A stretch of 64,000 nt of DNA from an uncultured Pseudomonadales bacterium (GTDB lineage Bacteria; Pseudomonadota; Gammaproteobacteria; Pseudomonadales; Azotimanducaceae). The notes under the pieces are model-generated. The model was not told the origin of the DNA. It made no database searches and was given only the letters and a program-made list of their open reading frames with translations. The stretch is from the NCBI GenBank assembly GCA_958296195.1, contig OY282455.1, forward strand, positions 2,790,001 through 2,854,000, written 5' to 3'. Positions 39,180-47,372 of this stretch are shown here, one piece after another. The position numbers and the translations under genes were made by a program. Each line of letters opens with the position of its first letter. Position 1 is the first letter of the stretch.

Positions 39180-39674
39180 CTATTCATTCGGAACACCGAC
39201 GGGTATCGGCTGATCTAGCGAACGAAATTCAACATCGTCCTCGGTTCCGTCATTCCAGCGCAGCACCACATATTCCCCCCGCCGGTCAAGGATTGTCATT
39301 CCTTGGTGCCAGGTTCCTGCTGCATAGTTCACCGCCTGACGGCCGGAAGCGACAAAGGCTCGGCATTCCGATACCTGCGGACTGCCATCCGGGGCAGTGG
39401 GAGCGACAACAAGGAGATAGCGCGATAGTGCTGTGGGGATAAATAGCTGTGACGAATAAGGATGTCGTTCAAAGGCTTTTACGACAAAGGGCCCCTTCAT
39501 AGCGTCAGCTCGGCCAACCGCCAAGCTGGGTGTGGCGTGACTACGTCTATTATCCAGATAAGCGGCCGGGTCAAGGCGCTGCAAGGTTGGCTGCCCTAGT
39601 TCGATAACATCGCCGTACATCTCGAATGCGTCGGCAGAAAGAGGCTGAGCGAGAAGTAAATTCACGATTAGCAC
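39180..39674 (-). CDS. allA: ureidoglycolate lyase AllA-like protein
   Basis: AllA splits ureidoglycolate to glyoxylate and urea. The 164-residue size and the sequence (LSADAFEMYGDVIELGQP, KAFERHPYSSQLFIPTALSR, ALSRYLLVVAP, NYAAGTWHQGMTIL) fit the family. The first start, GTG 39674, overlaps the MFS stop by one base (TAGTG); GTG 39665 is an alternative. Together with puuE it represents two non-consecutive steps of allantoin breakdown; the allantoicase step between them is not encoded in the window. Confidence 0.85.
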   Translation of the reverse strand: MLIVNLLLAQPLSADAFEMYGDVIELGQPTLQRLDPAAYLDNRRSHATPSLAVGRADAMKGPFVVKAFERHPYSSQLFIPTALSRYLLVVAPTAPDGSPQVSECRAFVASGRQAVNYAAGTWHQGMTILDRRGEYVVLRWNDGTEDDVEFRSLDQPIPVGVPNE

Positions 39675-40861
39675 TAGTTGGCGGCACCATGTTTTCGGGC
39701 GGAAGGCAATATCAGCAATGCGGCTATAGCTACCAGGATAGCAGAAAATATATTGACTGAGAAATAGGAATCGCCAACGATAAACAGGGAAGCAAGTCCA
39801 GGTGCTGCGGCCAGGCTTATGGTCATGACCGTAGGTGTAATGCCCACCAGTTTATCGGCCGGATCGTGTGCGGCAATGTTCGCCAAAAAGTAGGGAACGC
39901 CAAAATACCAGCCCAAGTTAAATATTGTAAAGGCGACGAAGAAGGAGGCTGCGGAGGCACCCTCCTGCAACATATAGACCGCAGTCATGGCAGCGACCAG
40001 TGCCGCGGTCAGAGGAATGACGCGTCCCAGACGGTGCGCCAGTGCGGCCGCCGCCAATCCGCCGATGATGCCGGCGCCTCCACCGCCAATCGCGATGGTG
40101 GTGCCAATAAACTCAAGGGACAAGGAGGAATTTGAGCCTATGCGCTCCATGAATGCAAAGAGTGCAAACAATCCTGTTTGGAAAAGCGCCATGGCGATGA
40201 GGCTTAACACGCCAAACAGGGCATTGCCGGATTTCGATGTCTGTTCCTGTTCCTCCTCAACTTCAGGGGAATCTGCATCCAGATGGACCGCGTCGTACTT
40301 GGGCAGCCACCAAAGTGTCGCTGTGATTATCAGCATGCAGACGCTGACAGCACTGACATAGCCGGTCACACCCCAGGTATTAATCAAATAAGGGCTAATA
40401 AAGGCAAAAACAGAAAATATGAAAATCTGTATTGCCATCATAATGCCGTAGGCGCGGTCGGGATTGCTGGTGTTGCCGACAAAATACATGGTCAGAGCCA
40501 TACCGGTCCCAAGCCCTACTCCCACAATAAAACGAACGGGAAACAGCATATCGGCTGAGGTTACCGATAGGGAAAACTGATTCGCCAGCAAGGCTACAAC
40601 GGCCCCGACCAGCAAAATGACGTGCCAGTTTAGCTTTGAGCGAGTAAAGTACACAATCAGCGTACCGGTCACTAAACCTACCTGTTCAATAGTGCCGAGA
40701 AATCCGCCTTGCTGTGGAGAAAGCGACAGTGCATCAGAAAAACTGCCGATCAGGAAGGGCAATGTTCCCCAAGTAATGCCAGCCATTGCAAAGATAATGG
40801 AGCCAATAATAATGACTGTAAGACGGTCGTATTCAGCAAAGAATTTTGTTCCGGTATTCAT
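39674..40861 (-). CDS. major facilitator superfamily transporter
   Basis: A 395-residue protein with about 12 hydrophobic segments (MAGITWGTLPFLIGSF, GVGLGTGMALTMYFVGNTSN, GLFALFAFMERIGSNSSL, FNLGWYFGVPYFLANIAA). The central cytoplasmic loop is acidic (DADSPEVEEEQEQ). It lies 13 bases after the dehydrogenase gene and overlaps allA, so it is cotranscribed with the catabolic enzymes and probably imports their substrate. The MFS subfamily and substrate are not recognisable. Confidence 0.85.
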   Translation of the reverse strand: MNTGTKFFAEYDRLTVIIIGSIIFAMAGITWGTLPFLIGSFSDALSLSPQQGGFLGTIEQVGLVTGTLIVYFTRSKLNWHVILLVGAVVALLANQFSLSVTSADMLFPVRFIVGVGLGTGMALTMYFVGNTSNPDRAYGIMMAIQIFIFSVFAFISPYLINTWGVTGYVSAVSVCMLIITATLWWLPKYDAVHLDADSPEVEEEQEQTSKSGNALFGVLSLIAMALFQTGLFALFAFMERIGSNSSLSLEFIGTTIAIGGGGAGIIGGLAAAALAHRLGRVIPLTAALVAAMTAVYMLQEGASAASFFVAFTIFNLGWYFGVPYFLANIAAHDPADKLVGITPTVMTISLAAAPGLASLFIVGDSYFSVNIFSAILVAIAALLILPSARKHGAAN

Positions 40862-40874
40862 AGCCTCACAACCC

Positions 40875-41942
40875 TCAATTTGTCATTGCTATGTGGCCAA
40901 GGCCGGCAACCTTGCCGGCTGTCGCAATGGCCTGATTAATGCCATTCAATGGATAGGTGGTGGCTTGAAAGACCGTAATATCCAAAGCCCCGCTGCCTAT
41001 CAGGCCAATCAGTTCAAACATTTTCCTGCGGGAAAACCAATTAGAACCCATAAGTTTGACCTCCCGGTCCAGCAAAGATTTATAGGTGACTGGAAGCGTG
41101 GCCAGACTGTTGCCGACCAAAGCCATGGCCCCTCCAGATGCAAGACTGGCATAGGCGGCCATGGTTGAGGTGGCATCCTGAACCTGACCGATTGCATCAA
41201 GCGCAATGTCAGCACCACTGCCGTTGGTTGCATCCATCACCGCTTGATTTGGGTCGGCGGTGTCGTGCAGGCTGACGGTGAAGATAGTTTGCGGATTTAG
41301 ATGTTTTAGTTCAGCAAGTATCTCCTTATTACGACCGATAGCCACTATGCGGCCCACATTCAAAGCCAAGGCGAGGACGACGGCACTGGCGCCGACCTTT
41401 CCGGTGGCACCATTAATGATTAGGGTATCTCCAGGCCTTAGCCCGGCCTTAAGAAAAGCCCCATAGGCTGTTCCCAGCCAGCCAAGCCGACAGAGCAGCG
41501 CCGGTGAGAAGTGAGACGCATCTCTCAATGGAATCAGGCATTTTGCCGGCAATACAATGCGTTCAGCATAGGCGCCATCCGGCCACTCCACAAGGCGATC
41601 ATAGGAGTTTTTGCCGTAGCCGAAAGCGCCGATGAAGCAGGTGTCGTCGGGAGAAAATACCCCTTCAGATTCATAAACATGGTCACAATAGACTTTTTCG
41701 CCTAAATTTAATCCGGGGACATCATTCGCGACCTGCTCTACGACACCAATGGTGTCAAAGCCGGGAGTAAAGGGCAAGGGGGGAGCAACATAGTCAAATT
41801 TGCCTTTAACTACATCATCGATAAAGGGTGGTACGAAGGCTGACTCAACACGCACGATGGCGCTACCCGGTCTTAGAGCGGGTTCTTCGACATCTTCAAT
41901 CCTCAACGGTTCGCCGAATTTATGTAGGCGCGCTGCTTTCAT
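40875..41942 (-). CDS. medium-chain dehydrogenase/reductase (quinone-oxidoreductase-like)
   Basis: A 355-residue MDR-superfamily protein: GroES-like N-domain (MKAARLHKFGEPLRIEDVEE, PFTPGFDTIGVVEQVA) and a Rossmann domain (LIINGATGKVGASAVVLALA with the NAD(P)-binding motif). It lacks the usual structural-zinc four-cysteine lobe, as do quinone-oxidoreductase-type members. Predicted NAD(P)-dependent oxidoreductase; substrate unknown. Positioned between the GFA and MFS genes in the operon. Confidence 0.85.
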   Translation of the reverse strand: MKAARLHKFGEPLRIEDVEEPALRPGSAIVRVESAFVPPFIDDVVKGKFDYVAPPLPFTPGFDTIGVVEQVANDVPGLNLGEKVYCDHVYESEGVFSPDDTCFIGAFGYGKNSYDRLVEWPDGAYAERIVLPAKCLIPLRDASHFSPALLCRLGWLGTAYGAFLKAGLRPGDTLIINGATGKVGASAVVLALALNVGRIVAIGRNKEILAELKHLNPQTIFTVSLHDTADPNQAVMDATNGSGADIALDAIGQVQDATSTMAAYASLASGGAMALVGNSLATLPVTYKSLLDREVKLMGSNWFSRRKMFELIGLIGSGALDITVFQATTYPLNGINQAIATAGKVAGLGHIAMTN

Positions 41943-41984
41943 AAATAAGGGCCTGGATGCTCAAAATTCAATGCAGAAAGTTAT

Positions 41985-42410
41985 CTAATCGTGGCAATCA
42001 AGGCGCGGCAGGTTATCGGTAATTTCATAATAATCCGGCTTTTCATTGGTTAAGATATGACGAGTGATTATCAGCCCGTTGGCGTTATCGAGAGACCCCG
42101 CGGACATATACATAATTTCCGGCTTATGTCCTTCCTGAGCCAGCAACGAAGAACCGCATTCCGTGCAAAAACCACGTCTTTCACCATCAGGTTGTGTCCA
42201 CCATCTTAAATTAGCGGATTTAAGCAATTGAAAATTGTCAACCTGCGTTTTCGTAAATGCACACAGATGGCCGTGATGCCGGCGACAACTTTGGCAATGA
42301 CAGATAAAAAGTTGGTCGAGGGAACCGTTGATTTCGTAGCGCACTGCGCCACAACTGCAGCCGCCGAACCAGATTTTTGGGCGCACTTCGGGAGAATTAG
42401 CATCACTCAT
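41985..42410 (-). CDS. GFA/CENP-V domain protein
   Basis: A 141-residue zinc-binding GFA-fold protein with the cysteine pattern GGCSCGAVRY, CHCQSCRRHHGH and GFCTECGSSL. The family is named after a glutathione-dependent formaldehyde-activating enzyme, but most members have unproven function; roles in removing glutathione or one-carbon adducts are speculative. It has a clear paralogue at 44543 (same cysteine spacing, similar end PDYYEITDNLPRLD / PSYYEVQNDLPHLD). Second gene in the minus-strand operon. Confidence 0.85.
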   Translation of the reverse strand: MSDANSPEVRPKIWFGGCSCGAVRYEINGSLDQLFICHCQSCRRHHGHLCAFTKTQVDNFQLLKSANLRWWTQPDGERRGFCTECGSSLLAQEGHKPEIMYMSAGSLDNANGLIITRHILTNEKPDYYEITDNLPRLDCHD

Positions 42411-42449
42411 AGGTTGTTTCCTGAAACCTGATGGCTATGAACAGCCTGC

Positions 42450-43994
42450 CTAACCACGGGTATTGGGGGTGTAGCGAGGATTCACGGGTTTTTGCCATTG
42501 CCAAGCTTGATAATAGTCTGCGACATGCCGGCGGACTTCCTTTATGCTCCTAATAAATTCCTCGAGTTCCGGACCAACTTTAGCACTAGCTATGCGTTTA
42601 ATGCTTTCCATCAATGCCTCTTCGTCGATGCGGGTCAGTCGTCCGTTTTCGTAAAGTACCTTACCCGAAACCATCACTAGGTCGACGTGCTGCGGCTTGG
42701 CAAAACCGATAAAGCAGTCAACCGGGTGGAGACTGGGGTCAACATAGGGGGCTGTCATGGCATCGAAATCAAGCAGCAACAGGTCCGCCTGCTTACCGAC
42801 TTCCAAGGAGCCTGTGACATCGTCCATTCCAGATGCTTTGGCACCATTGATGGTCGCCATGCGAAAAACATCATAAGCGTTGGGATAGCCAGTGGTGTCC
42901 GGCCAAGATGGCATGCGATGCAAATTGGCAACTAGGCGAATCTCCTGGAGGAAGTCCTCGTCGTTATTCAAACCGAAACTATCCGTACCAATCGCTACAG
43001 AAACACCTTCGGCTACCATACGAGATACCGGGGCGATGCCGGCGCGCAGACGCAGGTTGCAGCTAGCGTTGTTGCAGATTGTGGTGCCGGTCTCTGCGCA
43101 GATTTCAATGTCGCGCTGATTTAACCAAGTGCCATGGGCTAAGGAAGTTTTCGGACCGAGCACCCCGAGTTCATGTAAATGTTCAACGGACGATTTGCCA
43201 AAGCGTTGATAGGATGTGTCATGCTGCTTGGCGGTTTCGTCGCAATGCATGTGAACGCCGATGTCGTGGTCCTTTGCAAAGGCGGCAGCACGTCTAATGA
43301 GTTCATCGGTACAGTATTCAATGCCCGTTGGGCTGGTTGCAATGCGAATAAGCGGGTGGTCTTTGTATTTGTCCAAAAGTCCGGAAAGAAGCTCGAAGCT
43401 GCTTTCTGTAGTCCTTTCGGAAAGACCGCCGATCAATTCAGATACTCTCCGGCCAAGGTCGTCAGGTAGTGAATCGATGAAGTCTTGTTCATCCCTAAAT
43501 ACTAAGCCGGCTTTATCCTGAAATAGAGATGCGAAACTGGCCCTTAATCCGCTGTCCTGATAGGCGCGTAGTACGTCCAGTGTTTCCTGCTCGATATTGT
43601 CAGGGTTTCTGGCAATGGCAGAATGCTGTACGCAGGTTACGCCCGAGCGAATCAATTTGGTGGCATTGAATAGGGTATCCAGATAGGGATCCAGCGGCTT
43701 CAAAGCCATATAATCAATGATATAGTCGTCAAGGTTATCATCCTTAAGCCCTAGCTGAAGAGGTGATAACCCACGGCCATGCAGATGGGCATTGATCAGC
43801 CCCGGTATAAGCAAGTGTCGATCAGAGCCAATTTCCGGTGCATCGGGACACTGATGTCGCAACTCCTGATAGGTGCCCACAGCTTCAATTTTCCCATTCT
43901 GTACTAATACAGCGCCATCACGAATAACACCGCCGCTCGGCAGTTCCTCCGGTTGTGTAACAGCGAATCGCCCTCTAGCGATCACCTGAGTCAC
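42450..43994 (-). CDS. amidohydrolase of the cytosine deaminase / ATZ-TRZ type
   Basis: A 514-residue cytosolic protein (no signal peptide) starting at GTG 43994. Mononuclear-metal amidohydrolase ligands are present: HxH in INAHLHGRG, His and Glu in VHMHCDETAKQHD, His in SLAHGTWLN, and Asp in IGTDSFGLNND. The C-terminal SLEVGKQADLLLLDFDAM is typical. Relatives deaminate or dechlorinate purines, pyrimidines, hydantoins and s-triazines. As the first gene of a six-gene operon with puuE and allA, it most likely acts on a nitrogen heterocycle or ureide. Confidence 0.85.
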   Translation of the reverse strand: MTQVIARGRFAVTQPEELPSGGVIRDGAVLVQNGKIEAVGTYQELRHQCPDAPEIGSDRHLLIPGLINAHLHGRGLSPLQLGLKDDNLDDYIIDYMALKPLDPYLDTLFNATKLIRSGVTCVQHSAIARNPDNIEQETLDVLRAYQDSGLRASFASLFQDKAGLVFRDEQDFIDSLPDDLGRRVSELIGGLSERTTESSFELLSGLLDKYKDHPLIRIATSPTGIEYCTDELIRRAAAFAKDHDIGVHMHCDETAKQHDTSYQRFGKSSVEHLHELGVLGPKTSLAHGTWLNQRDIEICAETGTTICNNASCNLRLRAGIAPVSRMVAEGVSVAIGTDSFGLNNDEDFLQEIRLVANLHRMPSWPDTTGYPNAYDVFRMATINGAKASGMDDVTGSLEVGKQADLLLLDFDAMTAPYVDPSLHPVDCFIGFAKPQHVDLVMVSGKVLYENGRLTRIDEEALMESIKRIASAKVGPELEEFIRSIKEVRRHVADYYQAWQWQKPVNPRYTPNTRG

Positions 43995-44036
43995 TTTTTG
44001 GCTCTTTTGAATATGGGGTAGGTAAGGCTATTCGAC

Positions 44037-44430
44037 CTAGGTGTCGATGGCAAGCGAAAATTGCACACGTCGAGGGGAGGCAGTCGGCGGGCCTCGCCCG
44101 TCCTCCCCGGTGTTTTCCTTCTTGGCCTCCTTAGGCGACTTGGTTAGCCCCCCCCCCCAGGTGCCGGAGCGCACCCGCCGGGTGCTTCCGGTGGCGGCTA
44201 TGGCTAGGCTGATGGTCAAGTGAGTTCTGCCCACCCCCGGCCGACTGAACCGTTCTCCCTCCGTCCCTTCGGCTTGTGGAGCAACAGTACAACCTCCTCG
44301 TAGTCCCCCAAAAAGGATCCAGGCGCTCCGCCGTCAGGGCCAAGGCGGCCTAACCGCCAAAGTCGGTCAGGCGGGCGTCCGTGAAATCCTGCTCGACTTC
44401 CAGCAGGCGGGAGAGTAATCTGTTCATCGG
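44037..44430 (-). pseudogene. degenerate IS21-type istB remnant and unrecognised fragments
   Basis: In this 548-base gap (43995-44542) no intact gene is seen. On the minus strand, PGVGRTHLTISLAIAATGS (about 44180-44245) resembles the Walker A region GPPGVGKTHL of IstB, the helper ATPase of IS21 elements, and a frame-shifted EEVVLLLHKPKG (about 44270-44305) fits the strand just before it. A further short frame (44350-44427) is unassigned. A run of ten cytosines and several stops break the frames. The resemblance is short, so other P-loop ATPases are possible. Confidence 0.35.
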
Positions 44431-44542
44431 CGCACTTTCAGGGTGGTTTTAGGAGGCCGGCATTTTGCCGGAAAAAACATGCATGGTGCGCCTTTCAGCC
44501 GCTCTCAACGATTCCTAATCAGGGAATCAGGAGGTAAAACAG

Positions 44543-44980
44543 ATGAAGAACATACGCACTGGCTCGTGTAATTGCGGATCGGTAACCTACGAAGTACATT
44601 GCGAATTTGACTCCGTGCTTAATTGTCATTGCGGGGCTTGCCTGCATCGACATGGTCATTTTGGGGCCTATGTACGCGTACCGTTCGAAGCAATGGTTAT
44701 AAACGAAACCCCCCACATGAAGTGGTGGCATTCTGCCAGCACCAGCGAAGACCACGGTTTCTGTGATACCTGCGGCGCGGCGTTGTTTGCGCATGCCGAG
44801 TATGAAAGGGAAGTTATCTATTTTACGCCGGGCACATTGGACAATTATGATAATCTAACAACAACCAGTCACTACTGTCTAGATGAAAAACCTTCCTACT
44901 ATGAAGTACAGAATGATTTGCCTCATCTAGATTACATAACAGAGAAAAACAGGCGTGACAGAGGCGAACAGGGCTGTTAA
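44543..44980 (+). CDS. GFA/CENP-V domain protein, second copy
   Basis: A 145-residue protein with GSCNCGSVTYE, CHCGACLHRHGHFGAYV and GFCDTCGAALFAH, the zinc ligands of the GFA fold. It starts after a strong ribosome site (CAGGAGGT). It is a clear relative of the GFA protein in the operon at 41985, but lies alone on the opposite strand, between two sets of IS debris. Either a duplicate of the operon gene or an independently acquired copy; AT-rich like the rest of the island. Confidence 0.85.
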   Translation: MKNIRTGSCNCGSVTYEVHCEFDSVLNCHCGACLHRHGHFGAYVRVPFEAMVINETPHMKWWHSASTSEDHGFCDTCGAALFAHAEYEREVIYFTPGTLDNYDNLTTTSHYCLDEKPSYYEVQNDLPHLDYITEKNRRDRGEQGC

Positions 44981-45039
44981 CAACTTGCTATAAGTTGTAA
45001 ATTGGCCCATTGCTGTCCCACAAACTTTTCAATTTTTTA

Positions 45040-45109
45040 GAGCTTGGACCTCCGTTTTTGATACCATGCGATTTGCTGAAACCCGCATGAACAAAGGAGA
45101 TCCAAGCTC
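45040..45109. repeat. 14-bp inverted repeat around the transposase ribosome site
   Basis: GAGCTTGGACCTCC (45040-45053) and GGAGATCCAAGCTC (45096-45109) are inverted with a single mismatch. The second arm contains the ribosome site GGAGA for the transposase fragment. A transcript reading through from outside would fold and hide the ribosome site, the usual way IS elements silence impinging transcription. Confidence 0.6.
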
Positions 45110-45200
45110 ATAGCGCACCATAGCACATCCATCGCGCAGTTGCTCAAGCTGATGCTGAGACATGAATTCGAGGCGCTGGCCAAGCGCCACCACCAGGGGC
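45040..45200 (+). mobile_element. left-end fragment of an IS4-type element (DUF4372 transposase N-terminus)
   Basis: From 45110 the plus strand encodes AHHSTSIAQLLKL followed by [14 protein letters not shown], matching the DUF4372 N-terminus of IS4-type transposases (HN-x-QLLKLxPRHEFExLAK). The expected start ATG is ATA here, directly behind AAAGGAGA. After about 30 codons the similarity ends at the stop codon of the adjacent gene on the other strand, so the rest of the element is lost. It marks the right edge of the AT-rich catabolic island. Confidence 0.7.
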
Positions 45201-45201
45201 C

Positions 45202-46239
45202 TCACCCCTGCTTGTCCGTTGTCAGGCTGGACACGCGGGACAGCAGCTCGCCGCCGTTGCCGCACTCGAGGATCCAATCGCCCACCCTGTCCAGATCTTC
45301 CTGCGCTGTCATATCCTGCAGCAGGCCGGCCAAGCGCTCCGCCGTCCCGGCGCCGAACTTCAGCGCCGCCAGCCGACCGATGAGCCGTGCGCCGCCCCGT
45401 TCAATGCCCCGCTCAAAGGCTTCCGCCCGCACCTTGGCGTCCCACCTGTCCCAAGCCGCTTCCGCCACCGTCGCCATGACTGCTCCTTTCGTTTGCTCAA
45501 GTTCCTCAAAGGCCGGAAAGCCCGCGCCGCCGCCGCTCTTGTGCTCCCACAGCGCCCGCGCCCAAGCGTGCAGCGCCCGGCGGAACGCCAGGTTCGCCGG
45601 TCCGGGGAAGCGGGCCGACTCCTCCAACAGCCGCGGCAGCAACGCTTGGGGCGTTCCCGCCGCCTGCAGCCGCATCGTCGCCGAGACCCGGTTGTCCAAG
45701 GGCCAATCGTCCGCCGGCCGCGCCCCCGAAGTCAAGGCCCCGCCTGCCGCCAGAAGACGGTACGCCTGCGGCTGCAAAAGCGCCAAGTCCGCCGCCGCCC
45801 GCTCCGAGGGCAGAAGCGCCAGGTCGCTCGCCTGGCCGGCTGCGGTCCAAGGCTCGCTGCCGTTGTACACCACCACCGGCAGCACCCAGGGCCGGCCGTC
45901 CCTCCGCCCCGGTGCGCCGCCTTTGGCCGCCCGAGCCAGCAGCATCTCCGCGTACTCGCGCATGCGCTTGGCCATGCGCCGGTCCACCTCGGACTGAAAT
46001 TCCACCAAAACCAGGACGTGGGGCCTGCCGCCGCCGCGCAGTCGGCCCTTGCGGAAGCACACCCTCCAGGCCATGTCGCCCAGGCGCTTGCGGAGGGCTG
46101 CGTCCAGATACTCCGAAGAACGATCCTCCAAGGTGGCGAGGTCCAGTTCGTCCGCCCAGCCCAGGGCGACAAGACGCAGCAGATCGGCCGCCACTTCGGG
46201 CAGGCCGTGGATGTACTTGTGCGCGGCGTCGTGATCCAT
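45202..46239 (-). CDS. Rpn/YhgA-type PD-(D/E)XK nuclease (transposase-like, recombination-promoting)
   Basis: A 345-residue protein from ATG 46239. The N-terminus ([20 protein letters not shown], then [17 protein letters not shown]) and the core [21 protein letters not shown], with E-F-Q as the E-x-K/Q catalytic motif, followed by LPVVVYNG, are typical of the Rpn family. Members promote recombination or act as nuclease effectors. The C-terminal third ([15 protein letters not shown]) is the usual helical tail. It abuts a truncated IS element and a methyltransferase fragment, so this is a mobile-gene hotspot. No antitoxin-like partner is adjacent. Confidence 0.8.
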   Translation of the reverse strand: MDHDAAHKYIHGLPEVAADLLRLVALGWADELDLATLEDRSSEYLDAALRKRLGDMAWRVCFRKGRLRGGGRPHVLVLVEFQSEVDRRMAKRMREYAEMLLARAAKGGAPGRRDGRPWVLPVVVYNGSEPWTAAGQASDLALLPSERAAADLALLQPQAYRLLAAGGALTSGARPADDWPLDNRVSATMRLQAAGTPQALLPRLLEESARFPGPANLAFRRALHAWARALWEHKSGGGAGFPAFEELEQTKGAVMATVAEAAWDRWDAKVRAEAFERGIERGGARLIGRLAALKFGAGTAERLAGLLQDMTAQEDLDRVGDWILECGNGGELLSRVSSLTTDKQG

Positions 46240-46317
46240 GCAGCCACCGTAGGAGGTCCGCAAGGGAAAATATGTAGGAAATGTCTGCACTTGACTTGCG
46301 ATATCCGCCCTTTGCTC

Positions 46318-46521
46318 GTTGAACCGCTTCCCGGGCGTGATTTCCCGTTCGGCGGAGGGCTGCTCAAGCTGGAGCCGCGGAAGACGGCCGGCATCGTGCT
46401 ACCGTTGGCGCAAGCGATTGCGTGGATAGCGAAGGCCATAGGCGCACCAGCGTGGCTGGGCGATGTGCCGCTTGGTTTGCCGCGGTTGCGAGAGTACCAT
46501 AGGCATCCTAATCAACTAGGC
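46318..46521 (+). pseudogene. C-terminal fragment of an adenine DNA methyltransferase
   Basis: In the gap before nfuA the plus strand reads [20 protein letters not shown] followed by [14 protein letters not shown]. The GGG(L/A)LKLEP(R/G)-x5-(L/V)P pattern is characteristic of the end of N6-adenine methyltransferases of restriction systems. No upstream methyltransferase motifs are present; the divergent nuclease start lies within 80 bases. The frame runs into nfuA without a stop, so nfuA probably uses a promoter inside this fragment. Assignment rests on one motif. Confidence 0.4.
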
Positions 46522-46527
46522 ATGGAC

Positions 46528-47109
46528 ATGATTGAAATTTCTCCCCAAGCGCAGGCGTACTTGCGTGAGTTACTGGCCAAGCAGGAGGATGCCGATGTGG
46601 GCATTCGGGTGTTTGTGGCGCAGCCGGGTACGCCCCATGCGGAGACCTGCATCGCCTACTGCCGGCCAGGGGAGGCGCAGGAAGGCGACATGCCCTACGA
46701 GTATGAGGGCTTCCGCGCTTGGGTGGAGGCGCGCAGCGAGCATTACCTCGTGGATGCGGTGGTGGACTTTCAGGAAGACCGCATGGGCGGTCAGCTCACC
46801 ATCAAGGCGCCCAATGCGCGGGTGCCCAGCGTTGCGGCGGATTCGCCCCTTGAGGACCGCATCAACTATGTGCTGTACAACGAGATCAATCCCGGCCTTG
46901 CCGCACACGGCGGCATGGTCACCCTAGTGGAGCTGCTGGAGGACAACATCGCGGTGCTGCAGTTCGGTGGCGGCTGCCAAGGCTGCGCGGCGGTGGACAT
47001 CACCCTCAAGCAAGGCGTGGAGGCGGCGCTGCTGGCGCAGATTCCCGAGCTCGCCGCGATCAAGGACGTCACCGACCACAGCGTCACCGAAAACGCCTAC
47101 TACCGATAA
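46528..47109 (+). CDS. nfuA: Fe-S cluster biogenesis protein NfuA
   Basis: NfuA carries 4Fe-4S clusters to target enzymes. The 193-residue protein aligns end to end with E. coli NfuA: an A-type-like N-domain ([40 protein letters not shown]) and the C-terminal Nfu domain with the cluster-binding [18 protein letters not shown] 46528 is chosen because it matches the family start and has AGG seven bases upstream; ATG 46522 is possible. It converges on the DAHP synthase gene. Confidence 0.96.
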   Translation: MIEISPQAQAYLRELLAKQEDADVGIRVFVAQPGTPHAETCIAYCRPGEAQEGDMPYEYEGFRAWVEARSEHYLVDAVVDFQEDRMGGQLTIKAPNARVPSVAADSPLEDRINYVLYNEINPGLAAHGGMVTLVELLEDNIAVLQFGGGCQGCAAVDITLKQGVEAALLAQIPELAAIKDVTDHSVTENAYYR

Positions 47110-47372
47110 CGCCAGCCCGCACGTTCGCCTTCCTGACTAGTCTGCTTGCTCCCGTAGAGCGGAACCGGCCTTCCGGAATTTCCGCTGGGAGCCACCTGCT
47201 CGAAGGTTCCAACCCATCATCGGCCTCAACTTGCCGGAAATCGGGGATGAAGAGCGTAGCGGACTGGGCCGACAATATCCCAATATCCCATTGAGCGCTC
47301 CCCGATGGATGTTGAATTACCCTAATGGAGGTTTGGCTTTCCGCAGTTCTGCTCGAAGTCCACAAAGCGGCC

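Noticed and set aside
44457-44471. CCGGCATTTTGCCGG hairpin as a terminator
   Set aside because: On the plus strand it is followed by A residues, and on the minus strand by CCTCC, so neither direction has the T-tract needed.
45493-47109. A 538-codon plus-strand frame covering nfuA and the nuclease region
   Set aside because: Only its 3' part (nfuA) and a short methyltransferase-like segment are meaningful; the first 750 bases are antisense to the Rpn-type nuclease and have biased composition only.
47110-47372. Extension of an aroG-side frame across the gap to nfuA
   Set aside because: The minus-strand frame is just non-coding sequence after the aroG stop; no gene, terminator or RNA was recognised in these 263 bases.
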